From: Thermocoleostomius sinensis A174
Lineage (GTDB): Bacteria; Cyanobacteriota; Cyanobacteriia; Elainellales; Elainellaceae
Length of the DNA: 64,000 nt
Reading direction: 5' to 3'
Assembly: GCF_026802175.1 (NCBI RefSeq)
Contig: NZ_CP113797.1
Coordinates: 783,026-847,025 of the forward strand
Positions 16,986-25,489 of this stretch are shown one piece after another; position 1 is the stretch's first letter, and every line of letters starts with the position of its first letter. Position numbers and translations under genes: made by a program. Below the pieces are notes generated by a model that saw only the letters and a program-made list of their open reading frames with translations, made no database searches and was not told the DNA's origin.

Positions 16986-17786
16986 ATGAAACGTCAACTG
17001 CGCCACCTGGTTCGTCTGTCAGGAACGCTGATTTCAGTGTATTACGCCCACATGTTAGAGTATCGGGCCGAGTTATTTTTTTGGGTGTTATCTGGCAGTT
17101 TGCCATTTATTTTGATGGGGGTTTGGGTTGAGGCGGCTGAGGGAGGGCAGTTTGGCTTATCGTCGCTTGAGTTTGTACGCTATTTTTTGGCGGTGTTTTT
17201 GGTGCGGCAATTTACGATCGTTTGGGTGATTTGGGACTTTGAGCGCGAAGTTGTGGAAGGGAAACTGTCCTTTCGATTGCTGCAACCGCTCGATCCAATT
17301 TGGCATCACCTATCTTCTCACTTTGCTGAACGGTTTGCCCGGCTACCATTTTCCTTCGTTTTGGTGGCGCTATTTTTCTGGCTTTACCCGGATGCTTTCT
17401 GGTTTCCCAACCTGTCAAGTTTGCTGTTGTTTGTGCTGGTAGTGTTCCTGGCATTTGTGCTGCGATTTGTCACCCAATATGCCTTCTCGATGCTGGCGTT
17501 TTGGATGGAACGGGCTAATGCGATCGAATCGTTTTGGTTTTTGCTTTACCTATTTTTGTCAGGCATTGTAGCTCCGCTGGAAATTTTTCCGCCTGCGGTG
17601 CGTCAAGTGGTGGAATGGACACCATTTCCCTACATGATTCATTTTCCTGCCAGTCTTTTAGTGGGCTTACCGACCGATTTTTGGCGCAGTTTGATGATTA
17701 TGCTGGGTTGGATTTTGTTCTTTACCCTTTTAAATCGAGTGTTGTGGCGGCTAGGATTAAAGCGATATTCCGGGATGGGCGCATAA
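16986..17786 (+). CDS. ABC-2 type transporter permease (DUF990-like)
   Basis: The 266-residue protein starts with a short basic head and has about six hydrophobic helices (about 20-40, 55-75, 110-135, 140-170, 180-205, 230-250). The fold follows the ABC-2/DUF990 pattern (YYAHMLEYRAELFFWVLSGSLPF, FVRYFLAVFLVRQFTIVWV). Such proteins are the membrane half of exporters. Neither an ATPase nor a second permease lies next to it, so partners are elsewhere. The MBOAT gene follows 54 bp downstream in the same direction; a shared role in exporting or modifying surface material is possible but unproven. Confidence 0.8.
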   Translation: MKRQLRHLVRLSGTLISVYYAHMLEYRAELFFWVLSGSLPFILMGVWVEAAEGGQFGLSSLEFVRYFLAVFLVRQFTIVWVIWDFEREVVEGKLSFRLLQPLDPIWHHLSSHFAERFARLPFSFVLVALFFWLYPDAFWFPNLSSLLLFVLVVFLAFVLRFVTQYAFSMLAFWMERANAIESFWFLLYLFLSGIVAPLEIFPPAVRQVVEWTPFPYMIHFPASLLVGLPTDFWRSLMIMLGWILFFTLLNRVLWRLGLKRYSGMGA

Positions 17787-17840
17787 CTGCTTGAAAGAGT
17801 TGGACATAATAGCGATTTTTGGACAATTGAAGAAACTAAC

Positions 17841-19442
17841 ATGCTGTTTAACTCGGTTGAGTTTATTGTTTGGTTTTTGCCAGCAACACTGCTGCTTTTT
17901 TTTCAAATTGGCAGATTTGGTTATTATCGTTTAGCCATCGCTTGGTTATTTGCAGCCTCACTAATTTTCTATAGCTGGTGGAATCCCATCAATTTAATTG
18001 TTCTCATTGGCTCTATTCTATTTAATTTTGCTATTGGTGCAGGACTTAGTCGATCGCCGCTTCACTCAAGCCTGAAACAAGCTGGATTAGCACTAGGAAT
18101 TGGATCAAACTTAGCGCTAATCGGATATTTCAAATACGCAAGTTTTCTGGCTGAAACTACTAATGCAGTTCTTCAAACAAATTTTTACTTAGGCGAGATT
18201 ATTTTACCATTAGGAATCTCGTTTTTTACCTTTCAGCAAATTGCCTATCTAATTGATAGCTATCGTGGCGAAGTGACATCTAGCTATACCTTACTAGATT
18301 ATTGCTTATTCGTAGCATTTTTCCCTCAACTGATTGCAGGTCCACTCTTGCACCACAAAGAGATTATTTCTCAATTTACTAATAAATCTATCTTTCAAAT
18401 TCAACCGAATAATTTTGCGATCGGCTTAACCATTTTTGCCATTGGATTATTTAAAAAAATTGTTTTTGCGGATACTGTTGCGGTTTATGCTAACCAAACG
18501 TTTGCGACCGTAGCCGATGGTGAATTGTTGACTCTGATTGAAGCTTGGATTGGGGCACTTTCCTATAGCTTACAGCTTTACTTTGATTTTTCTGGCTATT
18601 CTGATATGGCGATCGGTCTTGGCAAACTATTTAATTTACAACTACAAATTAACTTTAATTCGCCCTACAAAGCTACTAGCATAATTGACTTTTGGCGGCG
18701 CTGGCACATTACTTTATCGAATTACTTACGTGACTATCTCTACATTCCCTTGGGTGGCAGTCGCAAAGGCAACGTTCGCCGCTATATTAACTTAATGATC
18801 ACAATGGTGCTGTGCGGCTTGTGGCATGGGGCTGGATGGACATTTATTATTTGGGGTGGTCTACAGGGCGTTTATTTGCTAATTAATCATCGGTGGCGAT
18901 CGCTGCAACCAACCGAGTTAGAGACAGCGCTACAACACCCTCTATGGCGACATACAAGCCATTGGTTGATCACATTTGTTGCCGTTGTTGTAGGGTGGGT
19001 AATTTTTCGTGCACCCAATCTGAATATTGCAGTGGAAATGCTGAAGAGTATGGCCTGTTTTAATGGCATCTCTTTACCCGAATCATTTCAATCAGATCTT
19101 TTACAGACTTTGGGGTTTCAATTTGAGGGTTGGTTGCCGAATTTGTCGATCGAAATTGAGCAGTTGGATGATGTCAATGAAGTAGAACCTGCAATGATTT
19201 TTACAGTGCTAGCCATACAATTCATCGTGGTACGATTTCTGCCCAATACTCAACAGTGGATGAATTATGACGCATCCATATCTGAACAAGTATCTAATAT
19301 TTCGATTTTTTTTCAACAGCAATTTCAAAAAACATGGCACTGGCAACCAACTCAATTTTGGGCAATTGTTACGGCTCTAATGACGGCAACTGCATTGCTG
19401 AATCTCGCTAAAGTCAGCGAGTTTTTATATTTTGAATTTTGA
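17841..19442 (+). CDS. MBOAT family O-acyltransferase (AlgI-like)
   Basis: The 533-residue polytopic protein has the AlgI/DltB-type MBOAT core: LGISFFTFQQIAYLID, FFPQLIAGPL, YFDFSGYSDMAIG, the WRRWHITLSNYLRDY block, and the active-site histidine in CGLWHGAGWTFIIWGGL. These enzymes pass acyl groups (usually acetyl) across the membrane to polysaccharides or teichoic acids. Codons are A+T richer than in neighbouring genes. The gene is followed after 41 bp by an SGNH-like protein, the usual partner that completes transfer on the outer face. The acceptor is unknown. Confidence 0.93.
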   Translation: MLFNSVEFIVWFLPATLLLFFQIGRFGYYRLAIAWLFAASLIFYSWWNPINLIVLIGSILFNFAIGAGLSRSPLHSSLKQAGLALGIGSNLALIGYFKYASFLAETTNAVLQTNFYLGEIILPLGISFFTFQQIAYLIDSYRGEVTSSYTLLDYCLFVAFFPQLIAGPLLHHKEIISQFTNKSIFQIQPNNFAIGLTIFAIGLFKKIVFADTVAVYANQTFATVADGELLTLIEAWIGALSYSLQLYFDFSGYSDMAIGLGKLFNLQLQINFNSPYKATSIIDFWRRWHITLSNYLRDYLYIPLGGSRKGNVRRYINLMITMVLCGLWHGAGWTFIIWGGLQGVYLLINHRWRSLQPTELETALQHPLWRHTSHWLITFVAVVVGWVIFRAPNLNIAVEMLKSMACFNGISLPESFQSDLLQTLGFQFEGWLPNLSIEIEQLDDVNEVEPAMIFTVLAIQFIVVRFLPNTQQWMNYDASISEQVSNISIFFQQQFQKTWHWQPTQFWAIVTALMTATALLNLAKVSEFLYFEF

Positions 19443-19483
19443 GTTTTTTGATGAAGCGCCGCAAACATTAGCGGAGGTATAGC

Positions 19484-20515
19484 TTGGTTACTTCCTACTT
19501 AAAAACCTACTTTAAAGTGCTCATTTTAATTCTACTCACGGTTGGATTAATCAATCTCGCTATCGATCCGTTATGGTATGGACAGGGCAATCGCTTAACC
19601 GGTATTAATCCACCCTGGAACGAACGCATTTCCAAAACAAATTTACTGTTACAGCAGCCACCCTCAACTTGGAATTGCTTAATTTTTGGTACATCCCGAA
19701 CCACCCTTTTGGATGTCAATGACTTTAAAACCGATCGCTGTTTCAATTATTCATTTAGTGGTGCCAAAGCTGAAGAACTAGTCACCTATGCCACGTATGC
19801 CAAACAAAAGGGAATTCAACCGCGAACTGTCTATGTAGAAATTGAGCCAGATGAATTAAGCCAAAAACGTAAACCTAAAGATTTTCCAGCCATTACTGAT
19901 CCAATTCCTCGCTACAAGGCGTATTTCTTTTCCTTTGATAGTTTGTGGTTGTCCATTAAAACACTGATACGGGGCTATGACTTTGCTCGGTTGTACGATC
20001 GTATGTTTCAGGTTCATGTATCAGAAAACGCGCCAAAATATGAACCCAAGCTGTTAAAAGATGATGAACGAAAGCAATGCGATTTGTCGCGAATTCGCTT
20101 CTATGAATCTTTAAAGACAATCTTTCCTGATGCTCGATTTGTGGGGTTTGTAGCTCCAGTTTCCGGTTGGTACATTTTTAACAAAAGCTATTCATCAGGG
20201 TTGATGAAGTGTCAACTAGCGGGAATTCATCGGCTTAGCTCCGTCTTTGATGTAGTGTATGACTTTGCCATACCCTCGGCACTAACCACCCGAACTGATA
20301 ACACCTATGACGGTAATCACTATTACCCCGAAGTGTTTGATCAACTGGCATTGGTGTTGCAACAACCCTCACAATGGCAACTATCACACCCTGACAACAA
20401 GACGGTTGGAATTGTGGTTAATCAGTACAATGTGACCGACTATCAGCAGCTTTATGCAGCGCGACTACGCAACTTTTTGGTGCAAATTGGTGAAGCAGAA
20501 TATTGGCAAGGTTAA
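19484..20515 (+). CDS. SGNH/GDSL-like membrane-anchored partner of the MBOAT protein
   Basis: The 343-residue protein starts at TTG 19484, 7-8 bases after GGAGG. An N-terminal anchor (VLILILLTVGLINLAI, residues about 12-27) is followed by a periplasmic domain. GTSRTTLLDV (about 69-78) matches the nucleophile block seen in AlgJ/AlgX/DltD-like proteins, and NTYDGNHYYPEVFDQLA (about 280) gives the Asp-x2-His pair. This suggests a serine-hydrolase-fold acetyltransferase accepting acyl groups from the upstream MBOAT protein. The assignment rests on motif spacing and gene order; overall similarity to named families is low. Confidence 0.7.
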   Translation: MVTSYLKTYFKVLILILLTVGLINLAIDPLWYGQGNRLTGINPPWNERISKTNLLLQQPPSTWNCLIFGTSRTTLLDVNDFKTDRCFNYSFSGAKAEELVTYATYAKQKGIQPRTVYVEIEPDELSQKRKPKDFPAITDPIPRYKAYFFSFDSLWLSIKTLIRGYDFARLYDRMFQVHVSENAPKYEPKLLKDDERKQCDLSRIRFYESLKTIFPDARFVGFVAPVSGWYIFNKSYSSGLMKCQLAGIHRLSSVFDVVYDFAIPSALTTRTDNTYDGNHYYPEVFDQLALVLQQPSQWQLSHPDNKTVGIVVNQYNVTDYQQLYAARLRNFLVQIGEAEYWQG

Positions 20516-20529
20516 AGTGGGAGGATTGA

Positions 20530-21006
20530 CTACACGCCCAAAAACTCAAAGAAACCGTCGTCTAGCTCATAGCCCAACATCTGGGTCATAAATTTGAGTT
20601 GGCTGTAACGAAGGTTCCCTTGCTGTTTCATCCAGTCCATCAACACAAATACCTTGTGCATCATGAAAATTTCCAGCGCCTCTGGGTTGAATTGAATGCC
20701 TTCCGGGCTAAATTGATGGGGAACTAACATGGCGGCGTAGCGGGCTAACTCGCCGGACTCCCAGTTCAGTAAGATTGGTAGCCAGGGATAGCGAGCATCA
20801 AGGCGCACAAACCACAGACGAATTTCAGGAATTTCGGAAAGCTCTCGCGGATCGGTAGCATCGCGAGGATAATCTAGCTCGAAGCGAATTTCTTGTTCGT
20901 GAGTGGCGATCGATCCGGCTTGTTGCCATTCATTCAAAATTGTTTCGACGGGCGAAAGATCCAGCGTATTCAATTGATCGGCATTGAGTGTAATGGTGGT
21001 TGTCAT
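20530..21006 (-). CDS. CRR6 family protein (DUF1817), NDH-1 assembly factor
   Basis: The 158-residue soluble protein matches the CRR6/DUF1817 pattern as I remember it: IRLWFVRLDARYPWLPILLNW, ELARYAAMLVPHQFSPEGI, a helix-rich C-terminus and the acidic end LDDGFFEFLGV. In plants and Synechocystis CRR6 is needed to mature and assemble the NdhI subunit of the photosynthetic NDH complex. The gene is convergent with the SGNH-like gene (14 bp apart). NdhN, another subunit of this complex, is encoded at 35 kb. The family name is from recall. Confidence 0.72.
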   Translation of the reverse strand: MTTTITLNADQLNTLDLSPVETILNEWQQAGSIATHEQEIRFELDYPRDATDPRELSEIPEIRLWFVRLDARYPWLPILLNWESGELARYAAMLVPHQFSPEGIQFNPEALEIFMMHKVFVLMDWMKQQGNLRYSQLKFMTQMLGYELDDGFFEFLGV

Positions 21007-21245
21007 CCAGACTCTCTAACTTCCTTCGTGGGCAAGCTTCTGGTGGCGGCTTTTCCAATCTTACCGGACGCTTGAACTGGATATCTAGAACAATCGCTTG
21101 AAGAATAACTGAAGGCGAGGCGTGGAAGGGGTGGAACGAAGGAGCAAGTCCTAGCTAGACCGAAAGAGGATTAATTAGCATCAATTCAGCGTTCGATCGT
21201 TTTGGCTGCGCCTTTTCCTAATATATATTTCTTATATCACTCAAC

Positions 21246-21298
21246 TTTAATCTAAGCTTACATTCTGATTAACACCGTGTCGTTCTAAGGCTGATAAT
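21246..21298 (+). promoter_or_regulatory. Candidate Pho box and promoter of the alkaline phosphatase gene
   Basis: Three 8-mers at 11-bp period, TTTAATCT (21246), CTTACATT (21257) and ATTAACAC (21268), resemble the cyanobacterial SphR Pho-box unit CTTAACCT at 6, 5 and 5 of 8 positions. The last overlaps a -35-like TTAACA (21269-21274), followed after 18 bp by GATAAT (21293-21298). The layout is as expected for a SphR-activated promoter, although the gene starts about 400 bp downstream. The rest of the 688-bp gap 21007-21694 holds no gene that I can see. Confidence 0.4.
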
Positions 21299-21694
21299 CT
21301 GTTCACGTCTTCACCTCGAATCAGCTAGTTTTTACCTGGTCGGCAAGAACTCAACCTAGACCGAATTGCATTCGTCAACATTCACGTTGCAGCACCGTGT
21401 GGGCTGACGGATGCCGCAAGATTTTGTGGGATTGCGGGAGCTTCGTTGTGTGGGCGATCGGGTTAATGAGTGAGCAGAGCGGGAACCGTGATTCCGTAAA
21501 TTAAGTAGGTTCAGTGCTACAGATGGCTGCTTTGTTAGGAGATCAGTCCGCTACATGGGCTGAGGGTTACCGATTGTCTTGCAAGCACTCACTGATTCAG
21601 ATTGTGCTAGTCATCTGGCTGAACTGCCCGATTGCGTCTTGACCAGTTAACTCGCAGACGAGGCGCTATATCTGTCATAGGAGGATAGAATTTC

Positions 21695-23851
21695 ATGAAT
21701 GTGCGTTCCAATGGGGAACGAACCTGGCACTGGTTGAAAACCACCAGGTTTCTGTGTCTACTCATTTGTTGTATCTTCTATATCTATTGTGTTGTTCCGA
21801 TTTCAGCAGTTTGGGCCCAACCAGGTCAAACCCGATCGCCCGACGATCCATTGACGTTAGGAGCGGTGAACCCTGCTCCCGTGAGAATTTGGCCTGTCAA
21901 TAACACCACTCTGATTACTGGACAACGATTTGACCTGCGAGTAGAAACTACGATTCCTGCCGAGCAACCACCAATGCTGCAATCCCTGACGATTAATGGG
22001 GAAGATGTTACCCGCACCTTTCAACAGGGTATCGAGGCAGAAATGGCGATGGCCGGAGGCGAACTGGAAGTAGGAATGCCGCCCGCCGATTCTGGTTTTT
22101 TGGGTCAAACATTACGAAACTATTCGTTTGACCAACCGGGAAATTATGAAGTATCGGCGATCGTCACATTGGATGGCGAACCAATTACCGTGACGAATAC
22201 CTATCGCGTTCAAAATTTTCAACCCGCCGATGGGTTAAACAAAATCATCTTGATGATGGGCGATGGCATGGGAACCCCGTTGCGCACTGGGGCCCGCATC
22301 ATGGAATATGGCATTCAGGATGGACAACCTGCCGGACATTTGCAGATTGAGCAAATGCCAGAATTGGCGCTGGTATCAACGCATTCGCTCAACAGTTTGA
22401 TTCCCGATTCTGCCAACACCGCTGCGGCTTGGGTATCTGGAGCAAAAACCATCAACAATGCCCTCAATGCCTTTCCTGATAACACACCCGATAATCCACT
22501 TGATAATCCCCGTGTTGAAACGTTGCCGCAATACATGAAGCGCAACTATAACTGGGGCATTGGTATGGTGACGACTGCCTTCCTTACTGATGCCACACCA
22601 TCGTCCTTTGCGTCCAATATTCGCCACCGCAACCAGTATGAGTCGATCGCCCAGCAGTATTTCGACTTCTACGATGATGCGTTCTATCAACCCGCCACTG
22701 GCTACCAAAGCCTGGCCGAACTGACGCAACCCGTAGACGTATTGTTGGGTCCAGGAGCACGTCACTTCATTGGCGATGAAGGTCTGAGCGAACAGCAGTT
22801 CAAAGATGGCAGCGTGCGGCGCGATAACCAGGATTTGATTACCGTCGCTAAAGAGCAGGGCTATACCTTCGTAACCGATCTGCAAACCATGAATGCGGCT
22901 CCCAACGATCGCCCAATTTTTGGGTTATTTCTTGGGGATTTTCGCCCCGATGCAGCATTGGGACCACAAAATATTCCCTCAGCACTGGACTTGTTGGTGT
23001 CTCGCGGACAGGCAACGATTCGCGGTCGTGGAGCGGCCGATCTAAATCCACCGATTCCGCCAGAGTTCGCCACAATTCCTATGCTTGAAGAAATGACGGC
23101 TAAGGGTATTACGGTACTAAACACACTGTATCCCAATGGTTGGATGCTGCAAGTCGAATCGTCGCAGTCGGACAAGCTAGCTCATCCCCTCGACCCCGAT
23201 CGTACTCTGTACGAAGTGCTGACGTTGGATCAATCGGTGGGAGTGGCACGGGCGTTTGCGGCTCAAGAGGGTACGACGCTGATTTTGGTGACGGCTGATC
23301 ATGCTCAAGGGCAAACGGTTGGCGGCACCGTTGATACGCTAGCTATTCAAGAAGGACGAATTGATTTGCAAGAGGCGATGCGATCGTTCACAGATGCAGG
23401 GTTTAGCGACTACCGTGATCTGGATGCCAACGGCTACCCTGATGAGTCTGATCCGCCCAATAAACTAGTGCTAGGAATTTCAGCACGACCTGCCTTCCGC
23501 ACAGATTTTCTCACCGATGATATTAATCTCGATCCGGCCTTGGAAGAAGACGGGTCTACGCCCAACCCAGCCCGCAATCCCGATGGGTTACTGCTGACCG
23601 CTGACCTAGAGCGATCGACCACGGTAGCAAATCACACTGCCGATGATGTGCCCCTTGCAGCCGAAGGACCCGGTAGCTCTTTGTTCAATGGCGTGATTGA
23701 TAACATCGAAATATTTCAGCGTATGGCAGCCGCCATCAGTGGCGTTCGTGAGCGAGGACAACTAGCCGCCTTGATACCCAGCGATCGACCGTCTGTACTA
23801 GCTCAACAGACGCATCCGGCTAGTACGCATCGCACAGCTTACCACAGCTAA
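21695..23851 (+). CDS. phoA: Alkaline phosphatase (PhoA superfamily), exported
   Basis: The 718-residue protein starts at ATG 21695 after a perfect AGGAGG. A signal peptide (hydrophobic about 17-38, likely cut after VWA) leads into an N-terminal beta domain (about 55-170). The PhoA core shows the metal-binding MMGDGMG, the serine nucleophile in IPDSANTAAAWVSGAKT, and a late metal ligand in TADHAQGQTVGG. It hydrolyses phosphomonoesters outside the cytoplasm. It is longer than E. coli PhoA (471) because of the N-terminal domain and several insertions. A small anchored protein gene follows 15 bp downstream. phoA is used in the broad sense; it may be an atypical clade. Confidence 0.9.
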   Translation: MNVRSNGERTWHWLKTTRFLCLLICCIFYIYCVVPISAVWAQPGQTRSPDDPLTLGAVNPAPVRIWPVNNTTLITGQRFDLRVETTIPAEQPPMLQSLTINGEDVTRTFQQGIEAEMAMAGGELEVGMPPADSGFLGQTLRNYSFDQPGNYEVSAIVTLDGEPITVTNTYRVQNFQPADGLNKIILMMGDGMGTPLRTGARIMEYGIQDGQPAGHLQIEQMPELALVSTHSLNSLIPDSANTAAAWVSGAKTINNALNAFPDNTPDNPLDNPRVETLPQYMKRNYNWGIGMVTTAFLTDATPSSFASNIRHRNQYESIAQQYFDFYDDAFYQPATGYQSLAELTQPVDVLLGPGARHFIGDEGLSEQQFKDGSVRRDNQDLITVAKEQGYTFVTDLQTMNAAPNDRPIFGLFLGDFRPDAALGPQNIPSALDLLVSRGQATIRGRGAADLNPPIPPEFATIPMLEEMTAKGITVLNTLYPNGWMLQVESSQSDKLAHPLDPDRTLYEVLTLDQSVGVARAFAAQEGTTLILVTADHAQGQTVGGTVDTLAIQEGRIDLQEAMRSFTDAGFSDYRDLDANGYPDESDPPNKLVLGISARPAFRTDFLTDDINLDPALEEDGSTPNPARNPDGLLLTADLERSTTVANHTADDVPLAAEGPGSSLFNGVIDNIEIFQRMAAAISGVRERGQLAALIPSDRPSVLAQQTHPASTHRTAYHS

Positions 23852-23865
23852 TTGGAGAGGGAATC

Positions 23866-24297
23866 ATGCTTAATCTCAATCGAGCCATGCGTAACCGTCA
23901 AACTCAGTGGCTGCTCCTAGCGGCTACCATTCTAGTCATGACGATCGCCCTACTGCTAGCGCGTCCAGTCCTTCATTTGTGGCAAAAACCACACGGCACC
24001 AGTTTACTCTACGGCAAAGTGTCCGATACACGCCACTGGTATGATACCCACGGGCATAACCTGATTACTCATGCCAAAGTCACAATTAACTCGCTGCCAC
24101 CGCAGACTACCTACACCGACGACAGCGGGCAATTTTGGTTCAAAGGACTGCGGAATATCAACTACCAAATTGCGATTGAAAATCCCTCGGAAAACAATCG
24201 GCAATATACCTTTGTCACTCGTGTAGCTGGACGCACCGGACGCTTCTATGATCTCGCCTCAGACGAGAAACACAATCTCAAGGAAATGGATTACTAA
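23866..24297 (+). CDS. Small anchored protein with carboxypeptidase-regulatory-like beta domain
   Basis: The 143-residue protein starts after GGAGAGGG. A signal-anchor (WLLLAATILVMTIALLLARPVL, about residues 15-36) is followed by an Ig-like fold: LLYGKVSDTRHWYD, ITHAKVTINSLPP, YTDDSGQFWFKGL and YQIAIENPS fit a carboxypeptidase-regulatory/Cna-B-like domain. The gene lies 15 bp after phoA and is surely co-transcribed with it. It may tether or assist the phosphatase, or serve as a separate envelope protein; no direct evidence. I know of no named family. Confidence 0.7.
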   Translation: MLNLNRAMRNRQTQWLLLAATILVMTIALLLARPVLHLWQKPHGTSLLYGKVSDTRHWYDTHGHNLITHAKVTINSLPPQTTYTDDSGQFWFKGLRNINYQIAIENPSENNRQYTFVTRVAGRTGRFYDLASDEKHNLKEMDY

Positions 24298-24310
24298 GCT
24301 TCGGCTAGAT

Positions 24311-24443
24311 GGGTAGGTAAGTCATCAGAAAGCTCCTAGGTTTATAGAGTGTTGCTGAATAGGAGTATAAATTTGCTACCTACCCAGAATTGAGAAACTC
24401 CTGACAGCCCCAAAGTCCTCCAGTATTAGGGGATACTGGGGCT
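24311..24443. terminator. Stem-loop region after the phoA operon
   Basis: GGGTAGGTA (24311-24319) is exactly complementary to TACCTACCC (24377-24385). Just beyond it CCAGTAT (24420-24426) pairs with ATACTGG (24433-24439), extended by AGCC/GGCT (24406-24409 with 24440-24443). No long T-run follows. It may terminate the phoA operon or be a folded 3' RNA element. Confidence 0.45.
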
Positions 24444-24540
24444 GCTAGAACTATCAACACAAAGCCTGAGGTCGCACAAACTTATAACGTGCGGCTACTT
24501 AAACATGCTGAGAGCGCCTCACGTTCAAAGCTTGATTTTT

Positions 24541-24594
24541 TTGATTGTGCCTTGATTGTGCCCTGGACTGATGTCTGGATAGTGCCTGGATAGC
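24541..24594. repeat. 11-bp tandem repeat array
   Basis: TTGATTGTGCC occurs twice in perfect tandem (24541-24551, 24552-24562). Degenerate units CTGGACTGATGT, CTGGATAGTGC and CTGGATAGC follow directly. The array sits 8 bp from the 3' end of the leftward BON-like gene. It and the stem-loops before it fill the 305-bp gap 24298-24602. Confidence 0.65.
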
Positions 24595-24602
24595 AATCTG
24601 GC

Positions 24603-24965
24603 CTAGTGGCTATTGACTAACGTCAGTAACTTTAGCAAGGCATCTTTTGAAGGTTTCACGTCCAGATAGGTCTTAAGCCGATGAGCTACACTCACGCCGT
24701 TAATTTCCACATCAACAGCGCCGTTGATGTCCATAATGATGTTGACCAATTTGATGAGCAGTCGCTGGTTGGGAATCTGTCCAACTAGCACCACAACGGC
24801 ACCCCGCTGATTGATACGCAAGCCACGAATTTCGCTTGGCTCGAAGTTTTGGCTTAATGCTAACGACACTCGTTTCACTAAGCCTTTGTGATCATACTCC
24901 CCGAAAAGCCCCACCCGCTCAGGCGGAATGGTTTTGAATAATGGTGTAAAGGTAGACTGACCCAT
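24603..24965 (-). CDS. BON-domain-like small protein
   Basis: From ATG 24965 (GAAGGG 8 bases upstream) the protein has 120 residues; an upstream in-frame extension to 25016 lacks a good ribosome site. The core has a BON-like alternation: helix LVKRVSLALS, strand IRGLRINQRGAVVVLVGQIPNQ, helix LLIKLVNIIMDINGA, strand VDVEINGVSVA. There is no signal peptide, so it is probably cytoplasmic. BON domains often bind phospholipids or other proteins; the role here is unknown. Fold is inferred from pattern, not from a search. Confidence 0.6.
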   Translation of the reverse strand: MGQSTFTPLFKTIPPERVGLFGEYDHKGLVKRVSLALSQNFEPSEIRGLRINQRGAVVVLVGQIPNQRLLIKLVNIIMDINGAVDVEINGVSVAHRLKTYLDVKPSKDALLKLLTLVNSH

Positions 24966-25489
24966 CGATCGCCCTTCTGATTTACATAAAGCAGCACTTA
25001 CCGAGCGTATATGCACCCTGTCAAACCACTTTTGTCGAATGGTACAGTTTTCTTAGCTTTGATCGACCGCGTTCATTGCACCCATGAATCACAAATTGAT
25101 CTTGAATCGACTGCACCTTAAGATTCAGTAAATGTTTGTGAAACCTCTATAAAGATACAAACACTCTACCACACAAATCTGTCATCAATACTACACAAGC
25201 GTATCAATACAGAGAATCTTGCTTGAGTATACGGAGGTGTCCCCTAGCACGGATCACAGGGTAAAAAATTTCCGAAACTTAGACAGAAGGTAAGTTCTAG
25301 AGCAAATATTTGTAAAGACAAAGGAGGTTAAAGCGAATGACAATCTAGTCATTTTCGCGATTAATTTGTGTTTCTTTATACTCAGTATAGCTGGTCAATC
25401 GTTTAATAAAGCAGACAGTGCTTTGCTTTTAAGAGAAAAATGGTTGTGATTATTGATTGGTTTAACTAGCTTAAACGCCAAGACGATTG
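24966..25489. other. Gap between BON-like gene and DnaJ-pentapeptide gene
   Basis: About 524 bp, A+T rich, probably holding the leftward promoter of the BON-like gene. A perfect AAGGAGGT (25321-25328) precedes an ATG at 25337, but the frame stops after three codons. No larger gene or RNA motif recognised. Confidence 0.5.

Noticed and set aside
22315-23622. Frames opposite phoA (22376-22885, 22861-23175 and others)
   Set aside because: Antisense shadows without start signals or motifs.
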